64,000 nt of DNA from Perkinsus chesapeaki (lineage: Eukaryota; Perkinsozoa; Perkinsida; Perkinsidae). The stretch lies in assembly GCA_013115145.1 (NCBI GenBank), contig JAAPAO010000075.1, positions 1 through 64,000 on the forward strand. The letters run 5' to 3'. The first letter of the stretch is position 1. Each line of letters starts with the position of its first letter. Positions 44,776-55,225 of the stretch are shown here, one piece after another. The position numbers and the translations under genes were made by a program. A model generated the notes under the pieces. The model ran no database searches and had not been told where the DNA came from. It was given only the letters and a program-made list of their open reading frames with translations.

Positions 44776-47235
44776 GGTAACACATCGAATCTCGCCGTCT
44801 ATCAGCAAACGGATAAAGAAAGAAGCGATCCTAGTCTGGACAAATGCAGTACAAATATTACTGACTTAGAGGAAGCATTCATTATGTTAGATGGAACACA
44901 CACCGCCATTAAAACCGAAGAAACAACTGGCCAAGAAAGGTCGTCCGATCATCTGCAAGTAAGGCCCATCCTAGAATTGCTCTTTACAGTTGCGGCTTGG
45001 TCAGATCTACAAGGAGATTACAGAAACTCCTAAGGCTGCTGATTTATTCCACGCACATGAGGGCACTCCTCGTAGCCAAGACTCCGCAACATCATCAGAC
45101 GGACTAGGGGGTACTTCGACACGGTCCGTTACTGACACTGAGAGGGGTGAAGTCATCAGTGGGCTCACTTCACCGGAAGACTTCAGCTACGTTGCTGATT
45201 TTGAGATTAGCAGTCATGAAGATGGTCCCAGCCTCCTTCCAAGCGAAGATCCCTCCGGCGACGACGTTTCCGAATTTCAGAGTCCACCGGCTGCAGTAGA
45301 GCCTGCGAAGGCAACTCACGCTGTGGTCGTTGATGTCGATGTGGTGCCACCTGTTGACAAGGTAGGAGTGGACGAAGTGTCCCTCCTTGAGACCAGAGAT
45401 CCGCGCGACGCTGAGGAGCAACAATGTGTTTGCCAAGTTTCGAGATCCAATATTAAGCCAATGTCTGGTAAGTCGCTGCGTTTGACCATTGGCACTCTCT
45501 GAAAACGTCGCGTTGAACACTTTCTGAGTTCTCCGTATTTTTCGCAGAGTCGGTCTTTTGCCTTAGACGGAAGAAGTGTCTGTTCTGAAGCACAGGCTCA
45601 TCCCAAGACGCCCTCTGTTCGTCGCAATCGCCGGCGAGTGTGTCGAAGATAGGAAGGATATAGTTCATGTTACTTTATGAAGCATATTGTTACTTAGCTG
45701 TCACTTCACAGCAATGATCTTCATGCCAATAAAAGTGAAACGGTTCGTTCATTTTGTCGAGTTGTCGGCTCCTACGCCTTTCGTTTGTTCTCCGCACCCA
45801 CACACTCCAGGGCGAACCTTTGTGGTCTTGAAAGTTCACGTCGAAGAGCAACTCCGATCCATGCCGTCTGCACTCGAAGAAAACGAGGAAAACAACTCGA
45901 AGCTCGCATCGTACTCGTCCGTAGCTATCAGGAGGCTGCGGCAGAGCGTGAGGAGTCACCAGCCGTTCGCATCCTTGACTGTAAGATATCTTCTAGGTTG
46001 ATGGATCGTCTTCCACCATAGAACAGTTCCTAGAGACTCTGCTTGACTACAGCAAGGCTTTACATATTCTAACTCCAAAGCTAAAGTTAAAAGACGACAC
46101 TAAGAAATATCTTAGGTTGGTCCATGCACCTCTTCCAGAAGTTAGTTATGTGAAGCGGGCCTCCACCAGGATTGATTATTATCCCCCTCAAGCTCGAGAA
46201 GCCTTGAGGCTCGTCAGGAGTCGCTTGAGCGACTCTGAAGTGGCAGAGCTCCTCAAGCGCTGGGCTTTGCGGGTGACCGATGGTATGTTTCAAGGAGACG
46301 CTGACAACACTTTTACGGCAAGCCGAAGGGTGAAGGATCTCTTTCGGAAGGGCTTTCGAGCAACCTTCTCTTGACTTTGGCAGGTGGAGCAGCAGCTTCT
46401 TGTAAGTGAACTGTTAGTAGAAGTAACCGGTGAGGATGCCAAGGCACAGGACATTATCATAGCTGCTATCATCGAGTGCTTATTGCTGCATACTAATACC
46501 GACACCAAACTGGGCGAGGATCTGTCCCAAGGTATGGGAACACTCACATTAATAACTCGGTGTTCGACACTGGAATTCAATTTGGTAGAAGCTGCGGACC
46601 CCAAGAAGCTGCATTACTGCTGCAAGAAAAGTTTAACTACCGCATTAAAAGTTGCACGATTTCCTTCTTGTAGGGGAAACTGCTGCCACCTGTGAGAATC
46701 TCCTGGCCTTATCTCGACTACTTTGTCGACTTGTACATATTGTTGGACCTGAAAGGTTGGGATCCTTAACGACTGAGCCCTCGTGGATCGAGCCCTTGGC
46801 GAAACTCAATACTAGATTAGTCTCCTACAAGCAGGTAAATGTTTTATACCTCCCTTATGCGAGTTTCTGTTTCAGGACTTCCCACAGGCCATTGGTTTAA
46901 TCCTACTGGCTCTTCCCTTGACCGAAGCCAATCAGTACATCGATAATTGTCGAGATGAGCAAGTTGCCTCCTTAATTGTACCGTCTCCTGTGAGGGTCGG
47001 AATTTCGCCTTATTTTCTCGTTGCTACTCGTTGGCTTTCTGTCTATAGTCATTATCACCGAGTATCTTTCGTGGTAGACTTTGCCATGACACGGTTTTCT
47101 GTGACGGTTTGAATTCAGGGGGCCCACCAGATCCAACGGTACAATTGGGCAGCTTCTTCTCGAGACACTATGCAAGACCTTGCCCTAGCTGAACATGCAT
47201 CCCGAGTTGTCGACAGATTGAACATCAATGCATGA
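44776..47235 (+). CDS. Unrecognised multi-exon gene, helical C-terminal half
   Basis: Exon pieces with good splice sites: 44776-44959 (GNTSNLAVYQQTDKERSD, donor gtaagg); about 44990-45469 (QIYKEITETPKAADLFHAHE, then an acidic, Ser/Pro-rich low-complexity stretch, donor gtaagt); about 45815-45979; about 46000-46289 (SSSTIEQFLETLLDYSKALH, PPQAREALRLVRSRLSDSEV, donor gtatgt); about 46384-46640 (EQQLLVSELLVEVTGEDAKA); about 46675-46833 (GETAATCENLLALSRLLCRL); about 46875-46990 (DFPQAIGLILLALPLTEANQ); and about 47119-47235 (GAHQIQRYNWAASSRDTMQD, stop TGA). The helical stretches suggest an alpha-solenoid. Function unknown; exon limits are approximate. Confidence 0.5.
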
Positions 47236-47711
47236 GTAGTTGGCGTGTGTAGGGTTTCCTCTAACCTCGGCTTTCCGGGGTACGTTTGTCTTTAATTGCG
47301 TTAACCGAGTATGACGATCTTATATGCGAGCTAGGGGATAGTCGATCGCCGGAGACACGCGATAACGCCCCACTGCCTCAGGCAGCCTGCCTGTGTAATA
47401 CTTAGCAATCGTTGAACGCGTCTCCCACACGATACGACATTATCGAACAGTACTCAAACGCAACACGGCGAATAGGGAAAAGGATGGGCCTTGAAGGCAG
47501 TACCGGGCTACAAAAGCGATTGGGCTAACCGTATAGAAGAAGTTACCATTGCCATAGCGACCGAAGTCTCATGAGATAGGTGAGGTAAAGTGTGTTTACA
47601 GCAGCCAGCCTTAGACAGGTGGCAGCAGCAGCAGCCTAAGATGGTTGTTTGCCATCAGAATACAAAGAATAATGGCAAACCATTTCCAACGGATGCTCGG
47701 TGGATTATCCG
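47236..47711. other. Intergenic
   Basis: Nothing is recognised except a short inverted pair, ATGGTT...TTTGCCAT against ATGGCAAACCAT (about 47641-47684). Confidence 0.5.
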
Positions 47712-48758
47712 CTACTGAGTGGCGCATTGTTGTGAGGCACCGAAATATTGTGAACCACACTCAGTAAGATTGGCTTCAATCCACGTCTGATAACCATAGA
47801 AACATCTAACCCATTCGAAATGATTAAGACCGATATGAGTCTCGTCAGCAGGGAAAAAGTGATCAAACTTGTATGGTAGGAGGATCTTAGCACTTGTGTA
47901 TTCAATGGCATGCATAAGCTTGTCATAGGCATATAAGATTCCTCCATCCGGATCACTGGGGCATGCGCTGAACTTTGCACACATGGAGCCTTCTTTGCAG
48001 TTTCGTTTGGTTCTGCAATCACCTTCACCAATGAATGTTATCTTGGCCTTATACTCGTCGTACTTGGCGGTGCTACAGTAGGGGCAAGTTTTGGTTAAGA
48101 ACTTCTCGAAAAGCTCCACCAGTCCGTCGTAGTTATTGCTGGGGGTTATTACGTTGACGTGATCAGCCCTATACATAATCTTATCCACCAAAGCTGGTTT
48201 GGCTCTCTTGAAATCCTCAAAAGTAACGTCAACTTTCACGTCATAACCATGAAGAGTCTTCTTCATCTCATCGGTCTTGTCGAATATCTCCATCCATGCC
48301 TGGAGAGGGAGGTCAACATTGAAACTGATGCCGACTGGACCCAAGCTAGGATGAATATAATTTAGAGTGAACTCCTCGAATAATCTTACGAAGTCCAAAG
48401 CCCAAACAGTATCATTATACCCGGGAGCACCTCCAGCATAAAAGAGGTAGATGGTAGCTGTGTTGCCACTGACCTCGCGGAACTGACTTAGGAAATCGGC
48501 AAGTCTTTCGGGGGAGAGGAGATGTCCTTCATTAGATGCATCAGCTATGTTGAGATAGACATCACCACAGTTGTACTCCTTCGCCTGTGGAGTCTTGAAA
48601 AAGTCTATGAAGGTGGTATCATTGCCAGTCCAATAAGCTTGCCTCCAAGAGTAAGTCGCCATACAACCCTTGCTGGTGCCGTGAGCTTGCGAGTCAGAAT
48701 CAAGGGTAATAGCAGCAGCCCCAAGAATAGCAATCGAGTTGAAGATGACGAACCGCAT
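47712..48758 (-). CDS. Secreted lineage-specific protein, mosaic copy D
   Basis: 348 residues; starts MRFVIFNSIAILGAAAI, a signal peptide unrelated to those of A and B. From GCMATYSWRQAYW to HGYDVKVD (about 48237-48670 on the + strand) it is nearly the same as copies A and B at the nucleotide level. After that it diverges sharply (VTFEDFKRAKPALVDKIMYR, NVITPSNNYDGLVELF) until conserved islands such as SMCAKFSACP and HFEWVRCFYGYQTWIEANLT. This abrupt change is a mosaic pattern best explained by gene conversion or recombination between family members. Confidence 0.75.
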   Translation of the reverse strand: MRFVIFNSIAILGAAAITLDSDSQAHGTSKGCMATYSWRQAYWTGNDTTFIDFFKTPQAKEYNCGDVYLNIADASNEGHLLSPERLADFLSQFREVSGNTATIYLFYAGGAPGYNDTVWALDFVRLFEEFTLNYIHPSLGPVGISFNVDLPLQAWMEIFDKTDEMKKTLHGYDVKVDVTFEDFKRAKPALVDKIMYRADHVNVITPSNNYDGLVELFEKFLTKTCPYCSTAKYDEYKAKITFIGEGDCRTKRNCKEGSMCAKFSACPSDPDGGILYAYDKLMHAIEYTSAKILLPYKFDHFFPADETHIGLNHFEWVRCFYGYQTWIEANLTECGSQYFGASQQCATQ

Positions 48759-49828
48759 AGTGGATGCAGGGTAACAGGAGTAGGCTAGGTTGGATGTGAT
48801 TGGCGCGCTTCACAGCTTCGGTCACGGTGACCGTGACACAGTTACGGTCACCGGGGTGGTTATGGCGGTTGTAATGTTGCATGACCGGGAGAATCGGCCA
48901 CGAGATGCTGGGCCACACGCCCATCCGATAGGCTACGGCCACCTGCCATCGCTTGACTCCCGTTAAGTGGTGATAATGCAGGCGCAGATGGAAACCAAGC
49001 TTTGGGGCGCGCGAATCTGCGCCTCCTTTGGGTGTGGTCGGCTTTCCTTTCGTAACGTCTGTCACCGCCCGCAAAGCAAGGAGAGTGGCTGCTGAGGCGT
49101 TCAACTCCACTTCGGACTGGGGTTGTTGTTTCGATGTATTTGTAAGAGTCGTGTAGTACGACATCGGTGACGAAGTCACGTGATGGTTCGCAATTCGGCA
49201 CCTAGCCAGTGACACAAGGGTTGTTCCCGTTGATGAGCTGGCTCAATGAAAAGATACGGAATAGGTCAGATTACGCGCATTCAGTCAATCCATACAATTG
49301 CCAGGCATTTGGACCTTCTCCCGGAGCTCCTGGGACCTCTGGGTTGACCTCATGCCCGAACTGTCGGGCAGTACTGCTTGGGGACTGCCCAGGGAATGTG
49401 CCTTTGAAGAGCGCTAAGGACGAGAGAGAAGTGTTCTCGTTAGAAGCGTTATCTCATTCGATATACACCGTCCTTGGGAAAGTTGTTTTTAAATGTGGGG
49501 CGACGTCACGAAGGGAGTGTTAGTTTTTGGGCGAGCGACTTTGCCCAGGACTGGTCGAACTTAGCAGCTTTTCGCGCGCTTTTCCGTAATTCGGCGCTCG
49601 ACTCCTGGCTGCCTCCTCGAGCACACACTAAGTCTGACCCAAATGTAATACATACCATTCGCAACTATATTAACTTAAAGATACGCAAAGATACGCAGAA
49701 GATTCTTTTGTGCATGCGTGCAAATCTTTTGTGCCGTGATGAACTTTCAAACCAGCTCAAGATCAACTCTCCTATAATCAGTTCGAGTTTATTATGCTTC
49801 CACCGAGCACGGTCATCCTCTGGCATTA
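48759..49828. other. Intergenic; one odd palindrome, a shared motif on the minus strand
   Basis: GTCACGGT-G-ACCGTGAC lies near 48820-48837. TCGCTCGCCCAAAAA occurs on the minus strand at about 49524-49538, matching the alpha-tubulin upstream motif. An open frame from ATG 49233 (MSWLNEKIRNRSDYAHSVNP) with a C-P-N-C pair is unrecognised. Confidence 0.35.
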
Positions 49829-51641
49829 ATGTTATCATCATCAACCCCTGATGACTACCCGCAAGAAGATCAAGATCCCCAGCCCTCCAGCACCACCGGA
49901 TCAGTGGTATCAAGCCCTACTACCAGTGTAGTTGATCTTGGCACCGGTCGCCCTATCACCTTGCCAGCAGCCGAGGCCAGAGTTGTTCAAGAAGTACCAA
50001 TAACGCGGGTTGAATTATCGACCAGTGTTCCCATGTAGGTACTCAGCTTCGGAGAGCTCTCGGACTTCCCCGCTGGCTCGGCAGAGAGACGCCTAATAGT
50101 TGGTGTCATGGACCCCGCCGCGACCGCTGACGAGGCCCTCGAGTCTGTGAAGTAGAAGTGACCTCGGCAGATGCCTCAGTGAAGACTCGTTTTAGTTTGG
50201 CGACCAAGGAGGATGGCATCGATTGTCGGGGAGCAATAAACAGCGTGAACGGCATGACTTTGTTGTTTTACGCTGCCCGAAGAGTTGACGATGAAAGCAG
50301 TCGCGACGTGTGCCGTGGACTGATAAAAGACTACCGACTCGACCCTCATGTCGTTGATCGGGCGATGCGACAGACTGCCCTCTTCTACGCCGCCTTGGTA
50401 GTAGTGGTGGGGGGCACCAGCCGCGCCTGGTGGAAGTGCTGTGTTGTTATTTAGTTGGGCCACGCGTTGACGATAGACCTGTTCCTCTCGTTGGGGGTCA
50501 GAGCTGCCTTGCCGGACGTTCACAATCAGACAGCGCTGTACTATTGTAGCAGAGAAGGGCACATTGAGGCGATGAGACGGCTGCTGGACGCATCCCCGCC
50601 GGGCGAGATCAACCATCGGGACTGTAACGGTCAGACGGCTCTCTATTACGCTGCCAAAACCGAGCAACTGGAGGCCTGTGTCTGCCTTGTTGAAGAGTAC
50701 GGTTGTGACCCATGTGCTGTGGACAGCTTCGGTGCGACGGCAAGGTCATGCGCTCCGGCAAAGAGCGAGGTGGAGCAATACCTGAAACGAGCTGAGAGTG
50801 GCATACTAACGTCGGTGGGGATTGGTTCCCGGAAAAGGAAGACTGTTGGCGGCGGAGGAGATCCCCTGCTCAAGCTGGAGCCTCACAACCCTCCGACTAC
50901 CAACGTCAGGCGGGTGTATCGGCTGGTCCGTTCCAAGGGTAACAGCCATCCGTCTTCACCAGCGTTGCGGTACCTCCCCGAGCCTCTTGGAGAGGATAAA
51001 CCGGTTGCTAGCAGCGACCTTAGGGAGAAGGCCATTGACCATTTCTGCGTCCTTTACCCTGTCATATCGGCCATGGGTGGCGCGCCGTTTTGGCAGCCCT
51101 GGAGGGGACCGTTCCGGCAACTTACGGGTTTGATGAAGCGGTATGTGAACGGATGGATATTTCACAAGTTCCCGGACGAGACGACGGCACCTGGTTACTC
51201 GAGTGTGGTGGCGGATCCTATCGATTTGACGATGATTTGTCACAAGTTGGACCATCGGCAGTACGCTATGGCGCTGCAGGTGGACAGTGATGTGAAGAGG
51301 GTAGTAGGAGCTTTGATTGGGGGGTGCTTCGCTCCGCTAAGATATGTTATTTTTAGATGTTCGCCAACAGTTATCTCTATAATGGGAGGGAGAGCGTTGT
51401 CGGTCTGTTGACGCGATCGTGTGAAGTTTACTATGAGCAGCAACTGACTGGTATGGGGTTGCCGGAGGCGATGAAGGCCGAGGAGGATAGGATAGTTAAA
51501 GTGTATCGCAGTTCTATAAGTCGATACCAATACTCCTCCAATGGAGTATTGCTGGGTGGGATGGATCAAGAAGAGCAACGGAAGGAGGTAGACTTTGAAG
51601 TCAAAGTGGAGAGTCCGCCGCCCCCACAGTGTGGTGTATGA
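49829..51641 (+). CDS. Ankyrin-repeat and bromodomain protein, multi-exon
   Basis: Probably a chromatin reader of acetyl-lysine with an ankyrin protein-binding module. A likely first exon (49829 to about 50035) begins MLSSSTPDDYPQEDQDP. An intermediate segment reads FGELSDFPAGSAERRLIVGV. The secure exons are to 50397, 50455-51300 and 51357-51641, with phase-0 GT-AG junctions. Ankyrin repeats: NGMTLLFYAARRVD, NQTALYYCSREGHIEAMRRL, NGQTALYYAAKTEQLEACVC. Bromodomain about 51160-51460: FPDETTAPGYSSVVADPIDL, the junction DVKR/MFANSYLYNGRESV with the acetyl-lysine-binding region YN, then CEVYYEQQL. An NLS-like GSRKRKT links the two parts. The first exon junctions are uncertain. Confidence 0.8.
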
Positions 51642-52297
51642 TAGGGATCAGCGGAGCGAAGCTGTTGGTAGTTTTTTTTCCCGATATGTTACTCGGTGAC
51701 TGCTTGTCATAGTGGTCGCTGTGAGACCGTGATGAATGTGTGGTCCCATACGTCCATAGTGACACGTGCTTCTGATCTCATCATCTTATTCGTCGTGTTC
51801 GCGGTAGTAGTATTTTCCGTAATATATTTTTACTGTATTATCATCATCATGATCGATAAGGGAGGGGAGAATCTGATAGTCATCATTTATACGTAATAGT
51901 TGCATTGTTGGCAAGTGGTGTGTCGCGTTGTGGAAGTAAAGCTTGAATTGGCAGGGTGATAAATGGAAGATTCTACGACGGAGAAGGTTGAAGGGTAAAT
52001 TGGAGGAGAATACGGTATGAAATATGATGGCAATGGCAGGTTGTTGAAGTGCGGCGATACTGTGGGAGAATTAGGTGAGGAGGAGAAGGCTACTAGAGGA
52101 GATGGGAAGGTAGTAGGGCAGGGTGAGCGGGGGCGGAGATGGATGGATGCAGGAGGAGGAGGGGCCGACAGAGGAAGGAGCGGCTACACCGATACCGCCA
52201 TGGTAATGATTGATTGGGTCGGGTAGGGTAGAGTTTGATGTTAGGAGTAAGTTCAAGAAAAGAAAAATTGAAGGTGATGATTTGAGGGAGGAGTGGT
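51642..52297. other. Intergenic, purine-rich toward the right
   Basis: GCGGAGCGAAGC occurs at about 51653, just after the bromodomain gene stop. A purine-rich open stretch at about 52017-52226 (+) and a segment reading FKKRKIEGDDLREEWYETGY (about 52253-52312) may be 5' exons of the following gene. Confidence 0.35.
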
Positions 52298-55113
52298 ATG
52301 AAACAGGATACATGTTTGACAGAGTCATCGAGCCCGAGGCCGACGAAAGTTGTTCTTAAAGAGCGTGGCGAGGCGGTTCCGAGTTGGACGCCACCCGCAG
52401 CGGCGGCAGCGACAGCGCATCCTCTTGGACCAGCCCCGGCATCTGAACTGGAACGGACTGATGTGTAAGCTCTGGTGGCATGTTCCGCTATATCAGTAAA
52501 AGTATTAGTAAAATATTTTGAATGTCCCGTGAAGTATGGCAGATAATTCAGTACTTGATCGTTGGCGTAGGATTGGCTCATCTTTGTAAGTTTGGAAGGT
52601 TTTAAACCGGGCCCAAAATCTTAGTGGATTTCGCGTGTGAAGGAATGATAGTTCCTTCGTGTTTCAGGTTTGAAGTAGTTTCTGGACTGGAGAAGCTTCC
52701 GACTATCCCCGAGTGGTCCAAAGATAATCTTCCCAAGGTTTGAACTGGTCATGTTGCTCTGATAAATATCTAACTGTCAGTTGTTGCGAAGCAACGCACC
52801 TGAGAGGATGAGAGAAGGGCCGTTTTGTGAAGCTGCCGTGGTGGATGAGCTTTGGCAGGAGAAGGCTCGAATGGTACTGTACACGGGTGGCGGTGGCGGT
52901 CCGCCTACTCGGGCGCCTCCGGGTGTCGGTGAAGTGAATACTCATTAATGCTTACTGTGATCGTTTTCTCGTCATCCATACTTTTTGTCATCACCTCCGG
53001 CTCCATCATAGATTATTATTTCACCAGCTCAAAGAGGGCGTCATGGCTAGTGGGACATCACCGTTCATTTTAAATCCTCCATACAAATGGCCCAGGCTTA
53101 AAGGTCTTGAGGGTATGAGAAAAAAATGAAAGCCATGACAAATAGAATTCGTGTTCCTTTTAACGTCGCATCCCAACGACGACACACTTATAGACGTTCT
53201 CTTCGTGTCCGCTGGATCGCTTTGGGCTTCCGGAGAATGTGTTGGATGTATCATTCGGTATGTCATGTCAGGATAATCTCTTTGATCGTGGAAAAGGAAG
53301 AATTTATCGACAAGTCAGAGCCCGAGTCTTTCCATCAACAGTTAGCGGCAGTGCAAACATAGGCCTATCAAATAGGGCTGGAGATAAACTGTGGGAAGTA
53401 CTAGAGAGTGGAGGCGGAGCGAAGCGTCTCACCTTTAACATTTTGTTAAATAGGTTCTGGAAGCTCTGGATATTTGGCCGTCAGTCATAAATCTTGCCAG
53501 AACTGAAGAAAGTCCTTCAGGCGAGGATGAGGTCGGAAGTGGATGGCGGAGCGAAGCGTTCCACATATTACATTTTAGGCCGAAATGACCGTGCGTTACG
53601 TAGACGTCTGCGGTGGGCCGGGGGCATTTAGTGAGCTTATCAAGAATCTTGGTAACATCGTTTACGTGAAGAGGTTGATAATATTTTCCAGGCGCGCGAG
53701 AAAATGTGAGGACGATCGGCAGGGGAATGAGTTTGAAGATCGATTCTACTCAAACGAAAGAGGCCAGTTGCATATGGTGGGTTGTCACGCGCCACAAAAC
53801 TCCTTATCACCTTTTCAAGGTACAAGCATCTGATAGACTCTGAAGATTTCGAGGCGGTCTGGGGTCCCGACGGTGATGGTAAGAATTGAAGCTATGCTCT
53901 GATCCAACATTTGTTATAGGAAATGTTTATTCTCCAGCAAATTTGGAAGCGTTGGAGAAATCGGTCGAAGAAGTTGATAAACGTGGAGCTCATCTTGTTA
54001 TGGGTGATGGAGGATTTGAAGTAATTCACAGATTCTTCAGTTTGTTCCGTTTGGTGTCAGCTTGTCGTCTGAATCGACCGCGGCGACTTGTCGTCTGGTC
54101 GGAATCACTACCGCAATAGTTGCTTGTTGGCAGACTCTTCATTAAAATTCTCCTTTGGACGTCTGATCGGCGAAATTATGATTTGCGGAAATCAGGGCTC
54201 TCGCAGATTCGCGCACCTCTTAGTAGGCTTGCAAGCTTCTCATCGACTGCAGCCAATATCATCCTCACTCGATCGATAACTTAAAGATTAGCAGCGCGTT
54301 ACTATTTTCGGCTAGTATGTAGATCCCAACCCTTGTGTAGGTGTCGGTCGATAAAGACGGCAATCATCTCGAGAACTACCAGGAGGTGTATTCAGCAAGA
54401 ATAATCCTCTCAGAAGTCCTGACGATGGTTCGAGCATGCACTAAGGTAACCTGGTCCAGTTGTTCCAGCACATCTAAGATTGCTTCAGGGCGGCTTCTTG
54501 GTGTGCAAACTATTCGATACCTTCAGTGCCATCACTGCCAGCATCATTTACGTCACCACACGTTTGTTTGATAAATGTTACATCGTCAAACCGCAACGTT
54601 CCAGAGTGGTGAGTCTCTCTCGGCATGTTTTATTCTTTTTACGTACTTCTCTTCCAACTCGGCCGCTCTAGTGTGGCATCTCTGAGGCTTCCAGTGTGTA
54701 GGTGAATTCAGAGCGTTACCTTGTCGGCGTGGGTTTTAAAGGCCGCGAGAATCCAGATTATGAGGTGCTGATGAAGGCTATGGAGTTTTGTCATTCAACG
54801 TGCTTTACTGAGGATGAAGGTCCAGAAAGCGTCGTACCTGGTAGGCTACTGTTTTGCCAACCGTGATGAAATTGTGTGATGTCAGTCCGGCTGATGGAAG
54901 ATGATAGAAAGTTTCAAATATCATTGTCGCAGTCCATACGAGAACTCGCATTGAGGCAAACTCGCGCTTTGGATATCGTAAGTCACTATCGACTACCTCC
55001 GCTTGATCGTCCCTCAGGTGATGAACGCGGTCGATGAGGCTGTGGCCCGAGGCAAGGGAGGCCAGCGGAAGGGCGGCAAAGGCAAGGGCCGAAATCGGTA
55101 CGGCTACCACTGA
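52298..55113 (+). CDS. CMTR-like mRNA cap 2'-O-ribose methyltransferase, many exons
   Basis: FtsJ-type enzyme that methylates cap-proximal riboses of mRNA in the nucleus. Conserved pieces in order: SNRAGDKLWE (to 53397), VLEALDIWPSVINLA (53454-53531), EMTVRYVDVCGGPGAFSELI (SAM-binding GGPG, from 53579), TIGRGMSLK, DFEAVWGPDGDG plus NVYSPANLEALEKSV, GAHLVMGDGGFE (catalytic Asp), NYQEVYSARIILSEVLTMVR, GGFLVCKLFDTFSA (catalytic Lys), IVKPQRSRV and NSERYLVGVGFKG (catalytic Glu). It ends in a Lys/Gly/Arg-rich tail (GGQRKGGKGKGRNRYGYH). N-terminal exons 52298-52464, 52535-52585, 52668-52737 and from 52781 are consistent in phase but less certain. Introns are about 40-60 nt. Confidence 0.82.
53398..53453 (+). 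repeat. Introner-like intron A of the cap methyltransferase gene
   Basis: A 56-nt GT-AG intron, phase 0, with core AGTGGAG-GCGGAGCGAAGCGT (core 53414-53427) and a TTAACATTTT tail. It matches intron B for most of its length. Confidence 0.65.
53532..53578 (+). repeat. Introner-like intron B of the cap methyltransferase gene
   Basis: A 47-nt intron, phase 0, carrying AGTGGAT then GGCGGAGCGAAGCGT (core 53546-53559) and a TTACATTTTAG end. It is similar to intron A, 78 nt upstream. Confidence 0.65.
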
Positions 55114-55225
55114 GTTGGCACTTACCAAACAACGTTGTGCTTTTATAATCTGCTTTGTTGTGTTCGGATATACTCAATTGTAACACAAATCATCACACTA
55201 TCACAAAGCAACTTATCATGGTAAA

